Shown in pieces: positions 6,226 through 7,800 of a DNA stretch of 7,800 nt (position 1 is the first letter of the stretch; each line of letters starts with the position of its first letter). Origin of the DNA: CAIRYW01 sp041665985 (lineage in GTDB: Bacteria > Patescibacteriota > Minisyncoccia > Phycocordibacterales > CAIRYW01); the NCBI GenBank assembly GCA_041665985.1, contig JBAYHV010000029.1, forward strand, positions 1 to 7,800, written 5' to 3'. The notes under the pieces were generated by a model. That model did no database searches, was not told where the DNA came from, and saw only the letters and a list, made by a program, of their open reading frames with translations. A program made the translations under genes and the position numbers.

Positions 6226-7662
6226 ATGCCTAGAAAATCAGCTTATATTATTTTTTCTATCATTTTAATATTTCTAATTTCAATATTAGTTTTTTTCTTT
6301 TTTCTTTACAAAAAAAATAGTACGGGGCAGTACGACTTGAAGGGAAGTCTCTCAAATTCGATCAGAGATTTTTTACCTTTTGGAAAAACTTCTCCTCTTC
6401 AAAATATTTCTGAACAAACAACTCCTCAAATATCGACACAAACAAACGAGGCCACAACTTCACAAGCTGTCGTTCCAACACTAAGACAGATCTCAACAGC
6501 TCCCGTAGCAGGTGCTGGTATATTTAATAGCACAAGCAGTGTTATTCAAGATATGGTCAAAAAAACTATTATTGATCAAACAATTAGGTTTGTAGACAGA
6601 TCAACTGGACATATTTTCGACACGAACAAAGACAGTTTATCAGTTACAAAAATTTCAAACACTACACTTCCAAAAATCTATGAATCTTATTTATCTTCAA
6701 ATCCTAATGTAGCAATATTTAGATCATTAGATGATAGTTCAGATACGATAATTACTGAAACAGCTTATCTATCAAAAGTAGCAAGTTCTACAGTTGCAAC
6801 ATCCACCTCTACATCTACAATTTCAACATCTACTACACCTACAACATTTCCAACTTATACTGGTACTCCATATATTACAAAAATATCAAATCTTCCGAGT
6901 GGTCTAAATGAAATCGCTCTAGCACCAAGCTCTCAAAGGCTTTTGTATTTATTCAACATAGATGATAAAGGTATTTTTATATTATCAAATATAGATGGGG
7001 CAAAACCTGTTAAATTATATTCTTCTCCTTTAGAGAGATGGCTTTTAGACTGGCCAAATGAAAAACAAGCCGTGATCACAACAAAACCTTCAGGAATTGC
7101 AAATGGAATTTCATTCCTAATAAATACAGTAACAGGAGCATTAACAAAAATTGCATCAGGAAATGGGCTAACTACTCTTGTTTCTCCAGACTTAAGTACA
7201 TCTTTGGTTGGAACCACTGTAGACGGAACAACACTAAAACTTGATGCCATAAACCTTAGCAATAAAAATTCAATTAATTTATCATTAAGAACTTTACCAG
7301 AAAAATGTGTCTGGTCACATACAGAAAAATCAGTAGTTTATTGTGCTGTCCCAAGAACAGTTCCTCTTGGAACGTACCCAGATAGTTGGTACCAAGGACT
7401 TGTTTCATTTACTGATGACCTATGGAAAATAAATACTTCCACAGGAGTTAGCACACTGTCAATTCTTTTCACTAAAGGATACGGAAAAAACTTTGATGCT
7501 ATCAACCTCAAGCTTTCTTCTGATGATTCCTACCTGATATTCACAAACAAAAAAGATCTAATCTTATGGGGATATAATTTGAAACATCAGTTAGGATCAA
7601 TTATTCTACCGAGCGTAGGAACATCAACTCCTAAAACTTCTACTTCAACAACTTCATTTTAA
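6226..7662 (+). CDS. Membrane-anchored Ser/Thr-rich protein with beta-propeller-like region
   Basis: MPRKS is followed by one strong membrane helix (about 7-28, ending FFFFLYKK). No signal peptidase site is evident, so it is probably an N-terminal anchor with the rest outside. Residues 30-110 are Ser/Thr/Gln-rich. From about 118, repeated strand patterns suggest propeller blades: FVDRSTGHIFDTN, an ALAPSSQRLLYLF / GIFILSNIDG pair (231-258), LINTVTGALTKIA (298-310), and INTSTGVSTL followed by LKLSSDDSYLIFTNKKDLILWGYNL (402-452). This resembles WD40/PD40-type repeats by eye only. A Thr/Ser tract (187-210) splits the first blade-like part from the rest, and another ends the protein. Two cysteines, Cys361 and Cys373, flank CVWSHTEKSVVYC and could form a disulfide. 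No enzyme motif is seen. It is adjacent to the pilin-like fusion and shares its 5' end, so a role in the same surface system is plausible. Confidence 0.7.
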   Translation: MPRKSAYIIFSIILIFLISILVFFFFLYKKNSTGQYDLKGSLSNSIRDFLPFGKTSPLQNISEQTTPQISTQTNEATTSQAVVPTLRQISTAPVAGAGIFNSTSSVIQDMVKKTIIDQTIRFVDRSTGHIFDTNKDSLSVTKISNTTLPKIYESYLSSNPNVAIFRSLDDSSDTIITETAYLSKVASSTVATSTSTSTISTSTTPTTFPTYTGTPYITKISNLPSGLNEIALAPSSQRLLYLFNIDDKGIFILSNIDGAKPVKLYSSPLERWLLDWPNEKQAVITTKPSGIANGISFLINTVTGALTKIASGNGLTTLVSPDLSTSLVGTTVDGTTLKLDAINLSNKNSINLSLRTLPEKCVWSHTEKSVVYCAVPRTVPLGTYPDSWYQGLVSFTDDLWKINTSTGVSTLSILFTKGYGKNFDAINLKLSSDDSYLIFTNKKDLILWGYNLKHQLGSIILPSVGTSTPKTSTSTTSF

Positions 7663-7680
7663 CTAAAAATTGTTTTTTAT

Positions 7681-7710
7681 TGTCATTCCCGTGGAAACGG
7701 GAATCCAGTT
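7681..7710 (+). repeat. Palindromic repeat copy 1 (ATTCCC-N8-GGGAAT core)
   Basis: The core is ATTCCCGT, loop GGAA, ACGGGAAT (7685-7704; 8-bp perfect stem), flanked by TGTC on the left and CCAGTT on the right. The same flanks surround the second copy at 7745. The outer GTCA (7682-7685) can also pair with TGAC (7710-7713) across a bulge. No T tract follows on either strand, so it is not a classical terminator although it lies just after a gene end. Confidence 0.8.
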
Positions 7711-7744
7711 GACTAGAAAATAATGAATTTATGAATATATTTTC

Positions 7745-7774
7745 TGTCATTCCCGCGCAGGCGGGAATCCAGTT
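7745..7774 (+). repeat. Palindromic repeat copy 2 (ATTCCC-N8-GGGAAT core)
   Basis: The core is ATTCCCGC, loop GCAG, GCGGGAAT (7749-7768; 8-bp perfect stem), with TGTC before and CCAGTT after, as in copy 1. The copies start 64 bp apart in direct orientation. They differ only within the tip of the hairpin (last stem pair and part of the loop), where stem pairing is preserved (T-A in copy 1, C-G in copy 2). The sequence between them is plain A/T-rich DNA, and no gene is recognisable from 7663 to the window end. Confidence 0.8.
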
Positions 7775-7800
7775 TAATTGAACCAAATGAAAAATTACTA

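Noticed and set aside
33..7662. Recoding of TGA as Gly, known in some Patescibacteria (Gracilibacteria, Absconditabacteria)
   Set aside because: All seven genes run full length under the standard code with TAA stops, and no domain is broken by an in-frame TGA.
7681..7774. Two-unit repeat as the beginning of a CRISPR array
   Set aside because: The repeats are perfect short hairpins with an A/T-rich 34-bp interval, only two copies are seen, no cas gene is near, and the layout fits a dispersed palindromic element better.
1..7800. tRNA, rRNA, riboswitch or insertion sequence
   Set aside because: No cloverleaf-like segment, conserved rRNA block, leader structure or transposase was found; the gaps are short and the predicted leaderless starts leave no room for riboswitch leaders.

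Overview
This AT-rich window most resembles an ultra-small bacterium of the Patescibacteria (CPR, Parcubacteria-like). The assignment is by inference from gene content and style: a PrgI / TraC-like / VirB4 trio, a VirB2-like two-helix membrane protein, several secreted or membrane-anchored proteins of unknown function, A/T-rich intergenic DNA with small palindromic repeats, and almost no Shine-Dalgarno sequences. No marker gene (rRNA, tRNA, ribosomal protein) is present to confirm it. All seven genes lie on the + strand, all end in TAA, and none is interrupted by TGA, which fits the standard code.

Layout. Positions 33-2984 form a tight operon: a PrgI-family membrane protein, a TraC-like protein that overlaps it by 10 bp, and a VirB4-type ATPase 7 bp further on. 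Together these look like the motor and inner-membrane part of a type IV secretion / conjugative-pilus-like machine. A 135-bp gap with an A-rich/T-rich inverted repeat separates them from a three-helix membrane protein of unknown function (3120-3776), which is followed by a strong hairpin terminator. Then come three genes, each with its own apparent promoter: a secreted protein with three Ig/PKD-like modules (3905-4954), a protein joining a VirB2/TrbC-like two-helix region to a C-terminal lytic-transglycosylase-like domain (5014-6192), and a membrane-anchored Ser/Thr-rich protein with a beta-propeller-like repeat region (6226-7662). The window ends with two copies of a ~30-bp palindromic repeat.

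How they may work together (inference): VirB4 and PrgI would power assembly or transport at the membrane; the VirB2-like/transglycosylase fusion would supply a membrane subunit and local peptidoglycan opening; and the Ig-like and propeller-like proteins would be exposed at the cell surface. No relaxase, VirD4 coupling protein or VirB6-like channel is visible here, so DNA transfer cannot be claimed.

The most striking sequence-level pattern is in the promoters. Four of the seven genes have a -10 hexamer (TATAAT or TAAAAT) exactly 6 nt before the start codon, which predicts leaderless mRNAs. The last two of these share a 27-bp block, 26/27 identical, that spans the -10, the start codon and the first five codons (MPRKS).
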